A stretch of 64,000 bases of DNA from Jeotgalibacillus sp. ET6 (GCF_029667115.1 NZ_JARUIU010000010.1:53029-117028), one strand, 5' to 3'. Counted from the first letter of the stretch, positions 41,986 to 50,983 are shown. Notes: generated from the letters alone by a model not told the origin. Numbers and translations: made by a program.

Positions 41986-43076
41986 ATTTTCTCCCCCCAT
42001 AGAATCGGAATTGCGCCTCTGACAATAAACTCTTTTTCAGTCTGATAGGCTTCCAAATTCCCATCAAGCTCTTCTGCTCTTTTTTTCATATTGGTTAACC
42101 CAAAACCGTATGAAAAAGCCTCTGCTTTAAATATAGAGTTTCGAATCTCAAATGATAATGAATCGGCTGCAGACTTTCCCAACGTTATATGCACTTCTCT
42201 TGATTGAGCATGCCGCATAGCGTTTGTTAAGGCTTCCTGTATGACGCGATAAAGCACAACACTTGTTTCATTTGAAATTGGGAAGGATAATACTCCTTGT
42301 TTCATCGTAAATTGCACAAGAATATGGCTCTCTGCTTCGAGCTTTCTAATTAAATGCACGACGGTTGCAATTCCTTCGTTTTCTTCTGTTTGCAGCGCTT
42401 TAACCGCATGCCTGGTTTCATTCAAGCTCTCCTGGGCCATTCGCTTTAGCTCTGTGTAACCCGTTTTGTTGTCCTGTATCGTGAGGACCTCCAGCTTCAT
42501 AATAAGTGCTGTCAATCGATGCCCTACTGAGTCATGGATGTCGCCGGCAATCCTTGTCCGTTCCTCAAGCCGGGCATTCCTTTCGCCAGAGATGCTCAAT
42601 CGCTTTACTTTACGGTATTCATTTAGAAGAGTTTCATAAATTTCCTTTTGTTCATTTCGTTCCATGATCATCCTGTTTAGTTTTAAAACCGGGAAGTAAA
42701 CAAGTACAGTCAGAAGAAGCCATTCAACAAACCGACCGTCGCTAAGCCAGGTTATGATGAGGGAAGAAAGTAAATTCAGTAAAATATAAGAAAGAAAATA
42801 GGATTGCTTTATTCGAAATGATGCTTCAATTGAAAGATACAGCAATGCTACTACATACAGCCCAACTTCTGAATGCTGCCAAATTCCGTGGGATACAATG
42901 AAGAGTGTCTGTATGATATACAGTAAAAAGAGGCTCTTATTAAGGGATAAAAAAAAGTAGACACTCAATGCACCTGCAAAAATCAGGATGCTTACAGGCT
43001 TGTTTTCGCTTTGAAATAAAATGATAAGAATCCAAATTAAGCTAAAGAGGCTGAACCTTACCCAAAACTGTTTCAT
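41982..43076 (-). CDS. Membrane histidine kinase, HisKA_3 type (LnrJ-like)
   Basis: A 364-residue sensor kinase. About five or six N-terminal membrane helices (6-150) with very short loops leave almost no outside domain, so sensing within the membrane (as for lipophilic antibiotics) is plausible. The dimerisation/phosphoacceptor motif is RIAGDIHDSVGHRL (His) and the ATPase has ALTNAMRHA (N box) and GFGLTNMKKRAEEL (G box). ATG at 43076 is chosen for its AGGCAGGA site; an alternative ATG is two codons upstream and a longer frame begins at 43133. Overlaps the regulator by four bases. Confidence 0.85.
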   Translation of the reverse strand: MKQFWVRFSLFSLIWILIILFQSENKPVSILIFAGALSVYFFLSLNKSLFLLYIIQTLFIVSHGIWQHSEVGLYVVALLYLSIEASFRIKQSYFLSYILLNLLSSLIITWLSDGRFVEWLLLTVLVYFPVLKLNRMIMERNEQKEIYETLLNEYRKVKRLSISGERNARLEERTRIAGDIHDSVGHRLTALIMKLEVLTIQDNKTGYTELKRMAQESLNETRHAVKALQTEENEGIATVVHLIRKLEAESHILVQFTMKQGVLSFPISNETSVVLYRVIQEALTNAMRHAQSREVHITLGKSAADSLSFEIRNSIFKAEAFSYGFGLTNMKKRAEELDGNLEAYQTEKEFIVRGAIPILWGEKI

Positions 43077-43164
43077 ATACATTCCTGCCTTTACTAAAAT
43101 CTTCTCTTTAAGGAATACTTTGCTTATTGCCATGATACCGCAGTTATTTTAATAAATATATCCC

Positions 43165-43196
43165 AAAAAAAAATCAGCTGGGGGATTCCCAGCTGA
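43165..43196 (-). terminator. metK terminator
   Basis: TCAGCTGGG (43174-43182) pairs with CCCAGCTGA (43188-43196); nine T follow on the minus strand. Confidence 0.95.
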
Positions 43197-43217
43197 CGCA
43201 AAAATTATGATTCTTTT

Positions 43218-44417
43218 TTATCTAGCTGCCTGTTCTTTTAAAGCATCTGCTTTATCCGTTTGCTCCCATGGAAGATCCAGATCATTTCGGCCGAAGTGGC
43301 CATAGGCTGCAGTTTGTTTGTAAATTGGGCGGCGCAGGTTCAGCATACGGATAATGCCGGCAGGACGCAGGTCAAAATTGCTGCGCACAAGATCGATCAG
43401 CACATCTTCTTCTGCTTTTCCTGTACCAAATGTATCAATCGAGATGGATACAGGCTGTGCTACACCAATTGCATAGGCAAGCTGAACTTCAACCTTGTCT
43501 GCAAGTCCTGCTGCGACTAGATTTTTTGCAACGTAGCGAGCAGCGTAAGCACCTGAGCGGTCAACTTTTGTTGCGTCTTTACCGGAGAAGGCACCTCCGC
43601 CGTGACGTGCATATCCTCCGTACGTATCAACAATAATCTTACGTCCGGTCAATCCAGCATCCCCTTGTGGTCCGCCAATGACAAAACGGCCGGTCGGGTT
43701 AATAAAGTATTTTGTTTCCTCGTCAATCAAATGCGCCGGAACAACTGGCTTAATCACATGGTCCTTTAGATTGCGCTGGATCTGTTCAAGGCTGACCTCC
43801 GGGTGGTGCTGAGTGGAAATAACAATCGTATCAATACGAACCGGTTGATTGTTTTCATCATATTCTACTGTTACCTGTGTTTTACCATCAGGCCGCAGAT
43901 AAGGAAGGATTTCTTCTTTGCGTACTTCTGTTAAACGGCGTGATAATTTATGAGCCAGTGAGATCGGAAGCGGCATTAATTCATTTGTTTCATTACAGGC
44001 AAAGCCGAACATTAAGCCCTGATCTCCTGCTCCGATGGATTCAATTTCTTCATCAGACATTTTGCCTTCACGGTCTTCTAGCGCCACATCCACCCCGGCA
44101 GCGATATCAGCAGACTGCTCATCAATGGAAGTCAGTACTGCGCAAGTTTCTGCATCAAAACCATATTTTGCACGGGTGTAGCCTATTCCCTTTATGGTTT
44201 CACGAACGATTTTAGGAATGTCTACATACGTAGAGGTTGAAATTTCTCCGGCTACAAGCACGAGTCCCGTAGTAACAGATGTCTCACATGCTACTCTGGC
44301 ATTCGGATCATCCTTTAAAATAGCATCCAAAATAGAATCTGAAATCTGATCGCAAATTTTGTCCGGATGTCCTTCTGTAACAGACTCAGACGTAAACAAA
44401 TGACGTTTTGTTGACAT
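43218..44417 (-). CDS. metK: S-adenosylmethionine synthetase
   Basis: Makes S-adenosylmethionine from ATP and methionine, as a tetramer. The 399-residue protein shows [14 protein letters not shown] at the start (ATP-binding His), [10 protein letters not shown], the loop [14 protein letters not shown], and [20 protein letters not shown]. Length matches Firmicute MetK. Start follows AAGGAGG. An S-box (SAM-I) riboswitch and its terminator precede the gene, so it is turned off when SAM is abundant. Confidence 0.98.
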   Translation of the reverse strand: MSTKRHLFTSESVTEGHPDKICDQISDSILDAILKDDPNARVACETSVTTGLVLVAGEISTSTYVDIPKIVRETIKGIGYTRAKYGFDAETCAVLTSIDEQSADIAAGVDVALEDREGKMSDEEIESIGAGDQGLMFGFACNETNELMPLPISLAHKLSRRLTEVRKEEILPYLRPDGKTQVTVEYDENNQPVRIDTIVISTQHHPEVSLEQIQRNLKDHVIKPVVPAHLIDEETKYFINPTGRFVIGGPQGDAGLTGRKIIVDTYGGYARHGGGAFSGKDATKVDRSGAYAARYVAKNLVAAGLADKVEVQLAYAIGVAQPVSISIDTFGTGKAEEDVLIDLVRSNFDLRPAGIIRMLNLRRPIYKQTAAYGHFGRNDLDLPWEQTDKADALKEQAAR

Positions 44418-44520
44418 AGTGTCTCCTCCTTGTGAAGCGTATATGTTGGACGGTACTCATTACCCTTAGAGATCGAACGTTAACCTTTTGTAGATCATCC
44501 AAGTCATGGCACGACATAAA

Positions 44521-44728
44521 ATAAACCCTTCCCCGGTTGGTTCATGAGGAAAGGTTTTGTAGAAAGCGCGCCTTTCACTCTTATCGTTCAAGGCATAATT
44601 GCCCTGCTACAGGTTAGCACCTTCGCTCCATGTGAGTGAATCGCAAAAGTCACGGGGACTTTCTTGCAGAGCAGGTTGCTGGGTTTCATAGGGCCTGTCC
44701 CTCCACCAGCTCGGGATAAGAGTATCCG
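44521..44728 (-). ncRNA. SAM-I (S-box) riboswitch of metK with terminator
   Basis: On the minus strand P1 is CTCTTATC (44722-44715) pairing with GATAAGAG (about 44588-44577). Between them are the family core sequences GGTGGAGGGA, CAGGCCCTATGAAACCC and AGCAACC, the pseudoknot and P3-P4 arms. The expression platform ends in AAACC-T-TTCC / GGGGAAGGGTTT (44557-44523) followed by ATTTTAT. Complete and correctly placed for metK. Confidence 0.95.
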
Positions 44729-44739
44729 TTCAAAAAACT

Positions 44740-44768
44740 ATCATACGCAAATGAAACCGGGATGTCAA
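44740..44768 (-). promoter_or_regulatory. metK promoter
   Basis: Minus-strand TTGACA (44768-44763), 17-base spacer, TATGAT (44745-44740), directly before the S-box. Confidence 0.85.
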
Positions 44769-44904
44769 CTCACAAAGTACTTTTTTCTGTTAGAATGAAT
44801 AAGTAAGTAAATCAATTTAATAGTATAGACTATTCAATCCAATGTGTTATACTAATGTCGAATAAAGGTGCATGATTATTTCTTGATTAGGGGTGGGAAT
44901 TAGA

Positions 44905-46497
44905 ATGAACATAATCCGAAAAACAACTGATGTAACTGAATTGCTAAATAAGGACCATGTCCAGCTGAATCTTTCAGTGCCAAACCTGGTAGAAAAGATT
45001 CTGGAACGCGGTGAGGGGACCCTGACTTCCTCCGGCGCTGTAAAAGCCGAGACCGGTACATATACAGGCAGGTCTCCAAAAGATAAGTATACAGTTGATG
45101 AACCATCGACTAGAGACCAGATTGATTGGGGAAACGTCAATCAGCCGATTTCCGCAGACGTATTTGACCGGCTTTACACTAAAATTATCAATCACCTTCA
45201 CGATCTTGATGAAGTATTTGTATTTGAAGGTTTCGCCGGAGCGGATGAAACTTCAAGACTTCCGATTCGTGTCGTGAATGAACGCGCGTGGCACAATTTA
45301 TTTGCTCACCAGCTGTTTATCCGGCAGAAGCAAGGCGATCAATGGGACAATGGAGGAGAAAAACCATTTACCATTTTATCTGCCCCATCTGTAAAGGCTG
45401 ATCCATCTACTGACGGAACTCGTTCTGAAACCTTTATTATCGTATCTTTTGAAAAAAGAACCATCCTGATCGGCGGAACTGAATATGCTGGCGAAATGAA
45501 AAAATCTATTTTTTCCATTATGAATTATCTGCTGCCTCAAAAAGATATTCTGCCTATGCATTGCTCAGCCAACGTCGGAGCGGAGGGAGATGTAGCTTTA
45601 TTCTTCGGTCTTTCCGGAACAGGCAAAACCACTCTTTCAGCTGATGCGGATAGACGGTTAATCGGGGACGATGAGCATGGATGGTCTGATAACGGCGTGT
45701 TTAATATCGAAGGCGGCTGCTATGCAAAATGCATTCAGCTGTCACGGGAAAAAGAACCGCAGATTTTCGATGCCATCCGGTTTGGATCTGTCCTGGAGAA
45801 CGTTGTATTAAATCCGGATACAAAAGAAGCCGATTATAATGACTCTTCTTTAACCGAAAATACCCGTGCTGCTTATCCGCTTCAGGCTATTTCCAATATT
45901 GTGGATCCAAGTAAAGCGGGACATCCGAATACCATTATCTTTCTTACAGCTGATGCATTTGGCGTGCTGCCTCCTATTTCAAAATTAACAAAAGAACAGG
46001 CGATGTATCATTTCCTTAGCGGATATACATCAAAGCTCGCCGGCACTGAGCGGGGCGTGACTGAACCGGAAGCAACCTTTTCAACCTGCTTTGGATCGCC
46101 ATTCCTTCCTCTTCGTCCAACGGTTTATGCTGAAATGCTTGGAAAGAAGATGGAACAGCATGACGTGGAGGTCTTTCTTGTTAATACCGGCTGGACCGGG
46201 GGAGCTTATGGAACGGGAAGCCGCATGAAATTGTCTTATACACGCGCTATGGTTCGTGCTGCCCTGCACGGGGAACTTACAAATGCTGAAACGACGAAAA
46301 GCGGGTTGTTCGGCCTTGAAACACCTACCCATGTACCAGGAGTGCCAGACGATGTGCTGATTCCACGATTCGCATGGCCGTCAGAAAAAGAGTATGAAGC
46401 CAAAGCTGAAGAACTGGCAAATCAATTTAAAGAAAACTTTAAAAAGTTCTCCAATGTGGATGAAAATATCATTAAGCTTGGCGGACCGATTGTATAG
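44905..46497 (+). CDS. pckA: Phosphoenolpyruvate carboxykinase (ATP)
   Basis: Converts oxaloacetate and ATP to phosphoenolpyruvate and CO2, the first step of gluconeogenesis. The 530-residue protein has the N-terminal TGRSPKDKY motif, the kinase-1a P-loop GLSGTGKTT at 235-243, kinase-2 LIGDDEHGW, and the metal/adenine segments NIEGGCYAK and [17 protein letters not shown]. The ATG at 44905 is chosen for its AGGGGTGGG site; a GTG four codons upstream lies in that site. Synteny with metK is as in B. subtilis. Expected to be repressed by glucose. Confidence 0.97.
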   Translation: MNIIRKTTDVTELLNKDHVQLNLSVPNLVEKILERGEGTLTSSGAVKAETGTYTGRSPKDKYTVDEPSTRDQIDWGNVNQPISADVFDRLYTKIINHLHDLDEVFVFEGFAGADETSRLPIRVVNERAWHNLFAHQLFIRQKQGDQWDNGGEKPFTILSAPSVKADPSTDGTRSETFIIVSFEKRTILIGGTEYAGEMKKSIFSIMNYLLPQKDILPMHCSANVGAEGDVALFFGLSGTGKTTLSADADRRLIGDDEHGWSDNGVFNIEGGCYAKCIQLSREKEPQIFDAIRFGSVLENVVLNPDTKEADYNDSSLTENTRAAYPLQAISNIVDPSKAGHPNTIIFLTADAFGVLPPISKLTKEQAMYHFLSGYTSKLAGTERGVTEPEATFSTCFGSPFLPLRPTVYAEMLGKKMEQHDVEVFLVNTGWTGGAYGTGSRMKLSYTRAMVRAALHGELTNAETTKSGLFGLETPTHVPGVPDDVLIPRFAWPSEKEYEAKAEELANQFKENFKKFSNVDENIIKLGGPIV

Positions 46498-46519
46498 TAC
46501 TTGCTAAAATTGAAACGTC

Positions 46520-46552
46520 AAAAAGCCTGAGACACAGTGTCTCAGGCTTTTT
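46520..46552. terminator. pckA terminator, repeat-derived (copy 8, end only)
   Basis: AAAAAGCCTGAGACA and TGTCTCAGGCTTTTT form a perfect palindrome. GACCGGTTTACTGCGTTCAAG just after it is a decayed piece of the dispersed repeat core. Serves pckA and the convergent ytmB. Confidence 0.9.
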
Positions 46553-46661
46553 GACCGGTTTACTGCGTTCAAGGATGTGGAGTTAACCTTTTTCCAGGAT
46601 TTACCTTGCGCAGTCTTATCCTGCCCTGATTTTCATTGGCACAAAATTGAACACGGCTCTA

Positions 46662-46904
46662 TTAGTTACTCGATTGAAGTGTTAAAAGCTCATAGGAAAT
46701 GATGGTGGACTGGTCTCTCCACTCTAACCGGTGAATCTGCCCGGTACCGCTTAATTCCCCTTCTTTCGTTCTCTTAACTTCGAGCGGTACATGCATGGGG
46801 TATAAACGATAGCCTTCTTTAATAAGCTGAAAAAAATTTTCCTGCTGTCTGTGCTCTTTCCCTTTTGTCACAATCATGGTATTTACTTCTAGCGGCATTC
46901 CCAC
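46662..46904 (-). CDS. ytmB: DUF2584 protein (YtmB)
   Basis: An 80-residue protein of the DUF2584 family, matched to B. subtilis YtmB by the N-terminus MGMPLEVNTMIVTKGKE and its place after pckA. Mostly beta strands are expected, no membrane segment and no catalytic motif. Start is GTG nine bases after AGGAGGA; the ATG two codons later is less well spaced. It begins 14 bases after the ytmA stop, an operon pair. Function unknown. Confidence 0.85.
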   Translation of the reverse strand: MGMPLEVNTMIVTKGKEHRQQENFFQLIKEGYRLYPMHVPLEVKRTKEGELSGTGQIHRLEWRDQSTIISYELLTLQSSN

Positions 46905-46918
46905 TTCGATCTCTCCTC

Positions 46919-47716
46919 CTAGTTAAAATCAGCTTTCTGCATTTTCATCCAGCTGCAAAGTTCCTTTACGGTCTTCCGGTTATAAACCGGTGGAAATACA
47001 TGATCAAATTCTTCATAATACATCGTTTCCACTTTTTTGTTCAGTTCTTTCATTCTCTTTTCTAATCGATATGCGTGCTCAATTGTAACATTCGTATCTT
47101 TTGCTCCGTGAATAATAAGCACTGGTGCTTTCATGGCCTCCAATTCATAAAGAGGAGTTCTGTATTTATAAGCGTCTTCCTTCTTAGCAGGTGTTCCGCC
47201 GATTACTCTTTTCATCATCCGCCTCAGATCTTTACGTTCCTCATACGTTAATGTCAGATCTGATACTCCTCCCCATGTTACTACAGATGCAATGGATGAG
47301 AATTCCACTCCTGCCTGCAGCGCCATTACGCCACCTCTTGAGAAGCCGAATACATGGATTTTATGATTGAGAACACGTGGATGCTGCTGGAGCAGACGAA
47401 CGCCTGAAAAAGCGTCTTCCCGGTCTTCTCCTGCAAAATCCTCATTTCCCTCGCCGCCTCTGTTCCCGCGATAATAGGGAGCGAAAACAATAAATCCCTG
47501 ATCTGCAAATTGTGCAATTCTTGATGGACGCACCATTCCTACATTTTTTATGCCACCTCTTAAATATAAAAACCCATCAAGATTTTCATTGCCTTCAGGT
47601 TCTGCTAAAAGCCCTTTTACTTTTAATCCCGCTGACCACATAGTAATAAGATAAAGGGCCACTCGGGGATTAGGGGAAGGAAACGGAACCCTGGATATGA
47701 TCTCTCCATCTTTCAT
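46919..47716 (-). CDS. ytmA: Prolyl-oligopeptidase-like alpha/beta hydrolase (YtmA)
   Basis: A 265-residue S9-type hydrolase core without the beta-propeller. The nucleophile elbow is GFSRGG, the acid is in IIHGAKDTNV (Asp), and the His is in EEFDHVFPP. The N-terminal beta region carries LYLRGGIKNVGMVRP and FVFAPYYRGNRGGEGNEDF, the conserved oxyanion region. It is likely an esterase or small-peptide hydrolase in the cytoplasm. AAAGGGATG precedes the ATG. Gene order ytkD-ytmA-ytmB, four bases after ytkD. Confidence 0.88.
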   Translation of the reverse strand: MKDGEIISRVPFPSPNPRVALYLITMWSAGLKVKGLLAEPEGNENLDGFLYLRGGIKNVGMVRPSRIAQFADQGFIVFAPYYRGNRGGEGNEDFAGEDREDAFSGVRLLQQHPRVLNHKIHVFGFSRGGVMALQAGVEFSSIASVVTWGGVSDLTLTYEERKDLRRMMKRVIGGTPAKKEDAYKYRTPLYELEAMKAPVLIIHGAKDTNVTIEHAYRLEKRMKELNKKVETMYYEEFDHVFPPVYNRKTVKELCSWMKMQKADFN

Positions 47717-47720
47717 GTTT

Positions 47721-48197
47721 TCATCCCTTTCTGTTCAGACGGTATTCCCAAAAATGCAGGGCATGAGTCAGCACATCATCCTTCATTAAAAAACTGAATT
47801 CATCTCCCATCCTCACGCTTTCTAAATGATCTCCCACTATTAGCGGTCCGGCAGTCTCAAAGTAGTGCTCCTGAGGGTGGAGCATGACGAGTTCTGTAAA
47901 AAAAACGGCTTTTATAAACGGAAGCTGATCTTCCACCCTGTATTGACCAATATAATGCAGCTCTCCCGCTTCTCCACCCAGCTCTTCTCTAATTTCCCTA
48001 ATGGCTGCTTCCTTGAGGGTTTCTCCTGCTTCCACCTTGCCTCCCGGGAATTCAAGCCCTCTTTGCTTATGTTTTGTTACGATCCATTTATTTTGATAGC
48101 GGGTTAAAATCCACACATGTTTTGGTTCTTCCCCAAAAGGAAGCTTTTCAAAAGAAAAATGAACTCTTTTCCCTACAAAATCATTAAATACGTGCAA
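47721..48197 (-). CDS. ytkD: Nudix hydrolase YtkD (nucleoside triphosphatase / RNA pyrophosphohydrolase)
   Basis: A 158-residue Nudix protein, the same length as B. subtilis YtkD, which hydrolyses 8-oxo-dGTP and removes 5' diphosphate from mRNA. The Nudix box GGKVEAGETLKEAAIREIREELG spans residues 52-74 with the REIREE catalytic glutamates intact. The TTG at 48197 is chosen because AAGGAGG lies six bases upstream and it gives the family length; a longer in-frame extension to 48323 starts in the divergent promoter region. First gene of ytkD-ytmA-ytmB. Confidence 0.9.
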   Translation of the reverse strand: MHVFNDFVGKRVHFSFEKLPFGEEPKHVWILTRYQNKWIVTKHKQRGLEFPGGKVEAGETLKEAAIREIREELGGEAGELHYIGQYRVEDQLPFIKAVFFTELVMLHPQEHYFETAGPLIVGDHLESVRMGDEFSFLMKDDVLTHALHFWEYRLNRKG

Positions 48198-48265
48198 ATA
48201 ACCCCTCCTTAAATAACCCAAAAGTGGTATTAATATGATATTAGTGGAAACTTTTAGTCGTAATA

Positions 48266-48291
48266 TGAAACTTTTTCTACTTTCAATCGTA
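48266..48291 (+). promoter_or_regulatory. ECF sigma-W-type promoter of the DUF6612 lipoprotein gene
   Basis: TGAAAC (48266-48271), 16-base spacer, CGTA (48288-48291): an exact match to the sigma-W consensus, 47 bases before the lipoprotein start. Confidence 0.78.
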
Positions 48292-48338
48292 CTACCTATA
48301 GTACAGCATCTAAAAAAAATCAAAAGGAGAGATTCACT

Positions 48339-49199
48339 TTGCGAAAAAAATGGACAATCGGTTTAACCAGTGCTTCCTTGGCACTTGTACTAGCAGCCTG
48401 TTCGGATACAGCAGATCCTGTTGATGGTACTGATGAAAATGAGAGTTCAGATTTAACACTTGAAGAAGTATACGAAAAATCTGTTCAGGCAGGCGAAGAC
48501 ATCTCCAGCATGGAAGCTGTCATTCAAATGAATCAAAACTTGACGATCCCAGGTGAAGAAATGGAAATGAAGACCAACTCCACCATTGATATGGACATGG
48601 TCTTAGAGCCTTTGGCACTTTACCAGAAGGTTGAAACGACAGGTGAAGGCATGATGGAAAGCGAAGAAGCTATGACGGTAGAGTCTTATCTGACTGAAGA
48701 TGGATTTTATATGTATGACGCTGCCTCAGAGCAATGGACAAAGCTTCCTAAAGAAATGTCAGACGAGATTATACAATTGTCAAATTCTCAAAATCAGCCT
48801 AACGAGCAGTTGAAAGCACTTGAACCATTTATGGAAGATTTCTCGTTTGAACAAGACGATTCTTCTTATATTTTAACGCTGAATGCCTCAGGTGAAAAGT
48901 TTAGCGAATTTTTAATTGAACAGGCAAGCGAAACAATGCCTGATCTTGGCATGGGCATGTCTGCTGAAGAACTGTTCAAAGATACACAGTTTGAAGACGT
49001 CATGTATGAAATCGAGATCGACAAAGAAACCTTCCTCCCTTCACGTCTTGATATGGATATGACCATGATTATGACCATGCAGGGAGAATCACTGGAAATT
49101 GAACAACAGTCTGAAACTGTTTATGAAAATTTCAACACAATCGATGAAATTACCGTTCCACAGGAAGTACTGGACTCTGCTGTTGAAACACAGGGATAG
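48339..49199 (+). CDS. DUF6612-type lipoprotein
   Basis: A 286-residue lipoprotein: signal peptide with lipobox LAAC (Cys21), a short acidic linker, then a LolA/LppX-like beta-rich domain with the DUF6612 features MEAVIQMNQNLTIPGEEMEMKTNSTIDMDMVLEPLALYQKVE and YLTEDGFYMYDAASEQWTKLPKEM. Such proteins are thought to hold a hydrophobic ligand but none is known. Start is TTG after AAAGGAGAG. The exact sigma-W consensus promoter upstream suggests an envelope-stress role. A dispersed repeat begins 63 bases after the stop. Confidence 0.82.
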   Translation: MRKKWTIGLTSASLALVLAACSDTADPVDGTDENESSDLTLEEVYEKSVQAGEDISSMEAVIQMNQNLTIPGEEMEMKTNSTIDMDMVLEPLALYQKVETTGEGMMESEEAMTVESYLTEDGFYMYDAASEQWTKLPKEMSDEIIQLSNSQNQPNEQLKALEPFMEDFSFEQDDSSYILTLNASGEKFSEFLIEQASETMPDLGMGMSAEELFKDTQFEDVMYEIEIDKETFLPSRLDMDMTMIMTMQGESLEIEQQSETVYENFNTIDEITVPQEVLDSAVETQG

Positions 49200-49508
49200 T
49201 TTTCTATAAGCTTCGGTTGATAAGTTTTTCAAATAAAATCTAAATTTTTGTGTATTTGAAAATGTCTGGGACAAAACTCAAAAAAGTTTAATGAGGACAT
49301 ATTTATGAAGAGCAGCAGGTGAACGGAGCGGAAGGTGGCGGTTCCTGCAGAACATGACGGCAAGCTGAGCCCCCGCAAGGCAAAACCTGTGGAGGGCTCA
49401 GCGCCGTCCCTGCGACATGCGTCCGCCTGAAGCGAAGTGAACCGGTTGTAGAGCTTGAGACATTTTTGTCTCAGGCTCTTTTTCATCCTTTATTATTTTT
49501 AATCGTCT
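49200..49508. other. Convergent gap holding repeat copy 9
   Basis: No gene supported; repeat copy 9 covers 49263-49485. Confidence 0.7.
49263..49485. repeat. Dispersed intergenic repeat, copy 9 (full length, reverse orientation)
   Basis: Starts TCTGGGACAAAACTC and ends with GAGCTTGAGACA/TGTCTCAGGCTCTTTTT, its own terminator. Between are GGTGAACGGAGCGGAAGGTGG, CTGCAGAACATGACGG, the variable hairpin CCGCAAGGC/CCTGTGG flanked by GCTGAGCC/GGCTCAGC, GCCGTCCCTGCGACATGCG and CCTGAAGCGAAGTGAACCGG. It is the reverse orientation of copies 6 and 7. Confidence 0.88.
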
Positions 49509-49904
49509 TCATTGGTTTTCTTCAACCGGAGAAATTTTTTGATCCAGTTTGTGATCGCCCTTCACCTGAATAAATGGATGCTCTTTTGTAGCTGGTACGA
49601 TCCCCATGCTTTCAATATGCTTAACTGCAGCTTCATCGCCTATTTCATGAATATAAGAATAAATTTCCACCAGCACACTGTCCTGCTGCCGGTTCGGCTC
49701 ATCATCATGATATTGAACGTAAGGTGTCTGAGCACGAACAGCACTGTCAAACCCAATGTCATTGTTTTGGTCAAATAAGTAGCGAAGCTTGCTGATTTGA
49801 TCATCTGTTGCATCTACAACAAATTCATAAGGGGAATATTCTCCGCTTCGATTAATTTCGCCTCGCGCAACCGAGACATAGTATGTTTTTTTCATGTCGT
49901 CCAT
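49509..49904 (-). CDS. Conserved hypothetical protein (annotated hydrolase-like in relatives)
   Basis: A 131-residue cytoplasmic protein: MDDMKKTYYVSVARGEINRSGEYSPYEFVVDATDDQI... is conserved in Bacillus-type genomes next to dps, but I do not recognise a catalytic motif or named domain. The start ATG at 49904 follows AAAAGGAG by eight bases; a longer frame to 49952 has no such site. It is convergent with the lipoprotein gene and divergent from the DUF6154 gene. Function unknown. Confidence 0.75.
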   Translation of the reverse strand: MDDMKKTYYVSVARGEINRSGEYSPYEFVVDATDDQISKLRYLFDQNNDIGFDSAVRAQTPYVQYHDDEPNRQQDSVLVEIYSYIHEIGDEAAVKHIESMGIVPATKEHPFIQVKGDHKLDQKISPVEENQ

Positions 49905-50060
49905 AATTCTCACTCCTTTTCCTAAAGTATGTCCATTTACAGCCCTATTCAAAGCTTTTTTTAATGGTTTAAATCAGTGATATTGGGTATAGTTATTTAT
50001 ATACCACTTACCCCTTTGGATTTTGGCCAGCATGACACAACGCGAAATGGGGATGAACCT

Positions 50061-50309
50061 ATGATGAAACTTGTAGACGAAATTCTTGAAATGTACAGAG
50101 GAAAATTGCGCGGAACCCAGGAAGATTTGGATATTATTGCTTTTACCATATTGGAGCAGCTTAACCGGGATGAACTTCTTTCAATGGTGAAAGATATGTC
50201 GGAGGATGAGCTTGCTTATTTTATCAGACTCTACATAGTAGAATCGCTGAAGGGAAAACTTGACCAAAGCGAAAATGCAGCTGAAGAAAACGAGAACCTT
50301 TACCATTGA
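50061..50309 (+). CDS. DUF6154 family small protein
   Basis: An 82-residue acidic helical protein, KLVDEILEMYRGKLRGTQEDLDIIAFTILEQLNRDELLSMVKDMSEDELAYFIRLYIVESL, like the DUF6154 proteins of Bacillus. No membrane segment or cofactor motif. Start ATG-ATG lies four to seven bases after GGGGATGA; an in-frame extension of 28 codons upstream (from 49977) lacks a ribosome binding site. A terminator follows. Function unknown. Confidence 0.7.
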   Translation: MMKLVDEILEMYRGKLRGTQEDLDIIAFTILEQLNRDELLSMVKDMSEDELAYFIRLYIVESLKGKLDQSENAAEENENLYH

Positions 50310-50344
50310 TGAACAACTGCATTTCTATAAAAATCCGACACGGA

Positions 50345-50391
50345 ACTGAGTGACGTCAATGACTTTATTTGACATCACTCAGTCTTTTTTT
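50345..50391 (+). terminator. Terminator after the DUF6154 gene
   Basis: ACTGAGTGA-CG-TCAA pairs with TTGA-CA-TCACTCAGT; seven T follow. Confidence 0.9.
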
Positions 50392-50425
50392 CTGCTTACT
50401 TTTCACCCGATTTTATAAAAAAATA

Positions 50426-50463
50426 CACCTGCTCTGTAATCCCTTCGGATCAAAGAGCAGGTG
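50426..50463 (-). terminator. dps terminator
   Basis: CACCTGCTCT pairs with AGAGCAGGTG around an 18-base loop; on the minus strand TATTTTTTTATAAAA follows. Confidence 0.9.
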
Positions 50464-50478
50464 CATATAGAAATGTTT

Positions 50479-50922
50479 TTATTTTCCAAGGAATGAACGA
50501 AGCATCCACGAGTGTTTTTCGAGGCTCTGATGAACAGAAAGCAGCATATCTCCTGTCATTTCATCATTTACGCTTCCTGCAATCTCCATTCCTTCTTTCA
50601 AATGGTTCATTAGCGTTTGAAAATCATTATATAACGCCTCCACCATCTGATCGGCCGACTCATTTCCTGATGCTTCCTGAACAAGCGAAAGCTCTAGTGA
50701 TTCCCTTAACGTAGCAACGGGTTCTCCCTGTAAAGCAAGAAGCCTTTCAGCAAGCTCATCAATGTGAACACCCGCTTCGTTATAAAGTTCTTCAAATTTT
50801 TCATGAAGTGTGAAAAACTGGTGCCCTTTTACGTACCAGTGGTAATTATGTAACTTGGTGTAAAGCACAGTCCAGCTTGCGATTTGTCTGTTTACATTTT
50901 GAACTAATTGATCTTGTGGCAT
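50479..50922 (-). CDS. dps: Dps family DNA-protecting / ferritin-like protein
   Basis: A 147-residue Dps protein that oxidises and stores iron in a dodecamer and protects DNA in stress. The intersubunit ferroxidase ligands are present: HNYHWYVKG (25-33, two His) and EAGVHIDELAERLL (Asp and Glu). Length is typical. AGGAGGATG precedes the ATG. No PerR box was seen; GTTTAA with TGGTAA 13 bases on suggests sigma-B control, as for B. subtilis dps. Confidence 0.95.
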   Translation of the reverse strand: MPQDQLVQNVNRQIASWTVLYTKLHNYHWYVKGHQFFTLHEKFEELYNEAGVHIDELAERLLALQGEPVATLRESLELSLVQEASGNESADQMVEALYNDFQTLMNHLKEGMEIAGSVNDEMTGDMLLSVHQSLEKHSWMLRSFLGK

Positions 50923-50958
50923 TGTTCATCCTCCTAATGGGTAATCTATATTTAATGT

Positions 50959-50983
50959 TTACCACATGTTGTTTAACTTAAAC
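50959..50983 (-). promoter_or_regulatory. Possible sigma-B promoter of dps
   Basis: Minus-strand GTTTAA (50983-50978), 13-base spacer, TGGTAA (50964-50959). The -35 is exact and the -10 matches four of six bases of GGGTAT. Confidence 0.4.

Larger units (their letters stand above)
44418..44904. other. Divergent regulatory gap metK / pckA
   Basis: Holds the metK S-box and promoter (44521-44768) and the pckA leader. On the plus strand a -10-like TATACT (44848-44853) lies 50 bases before pckA, but no good -35 or CcpN-type operator was recognised. Confidence 0.6.
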
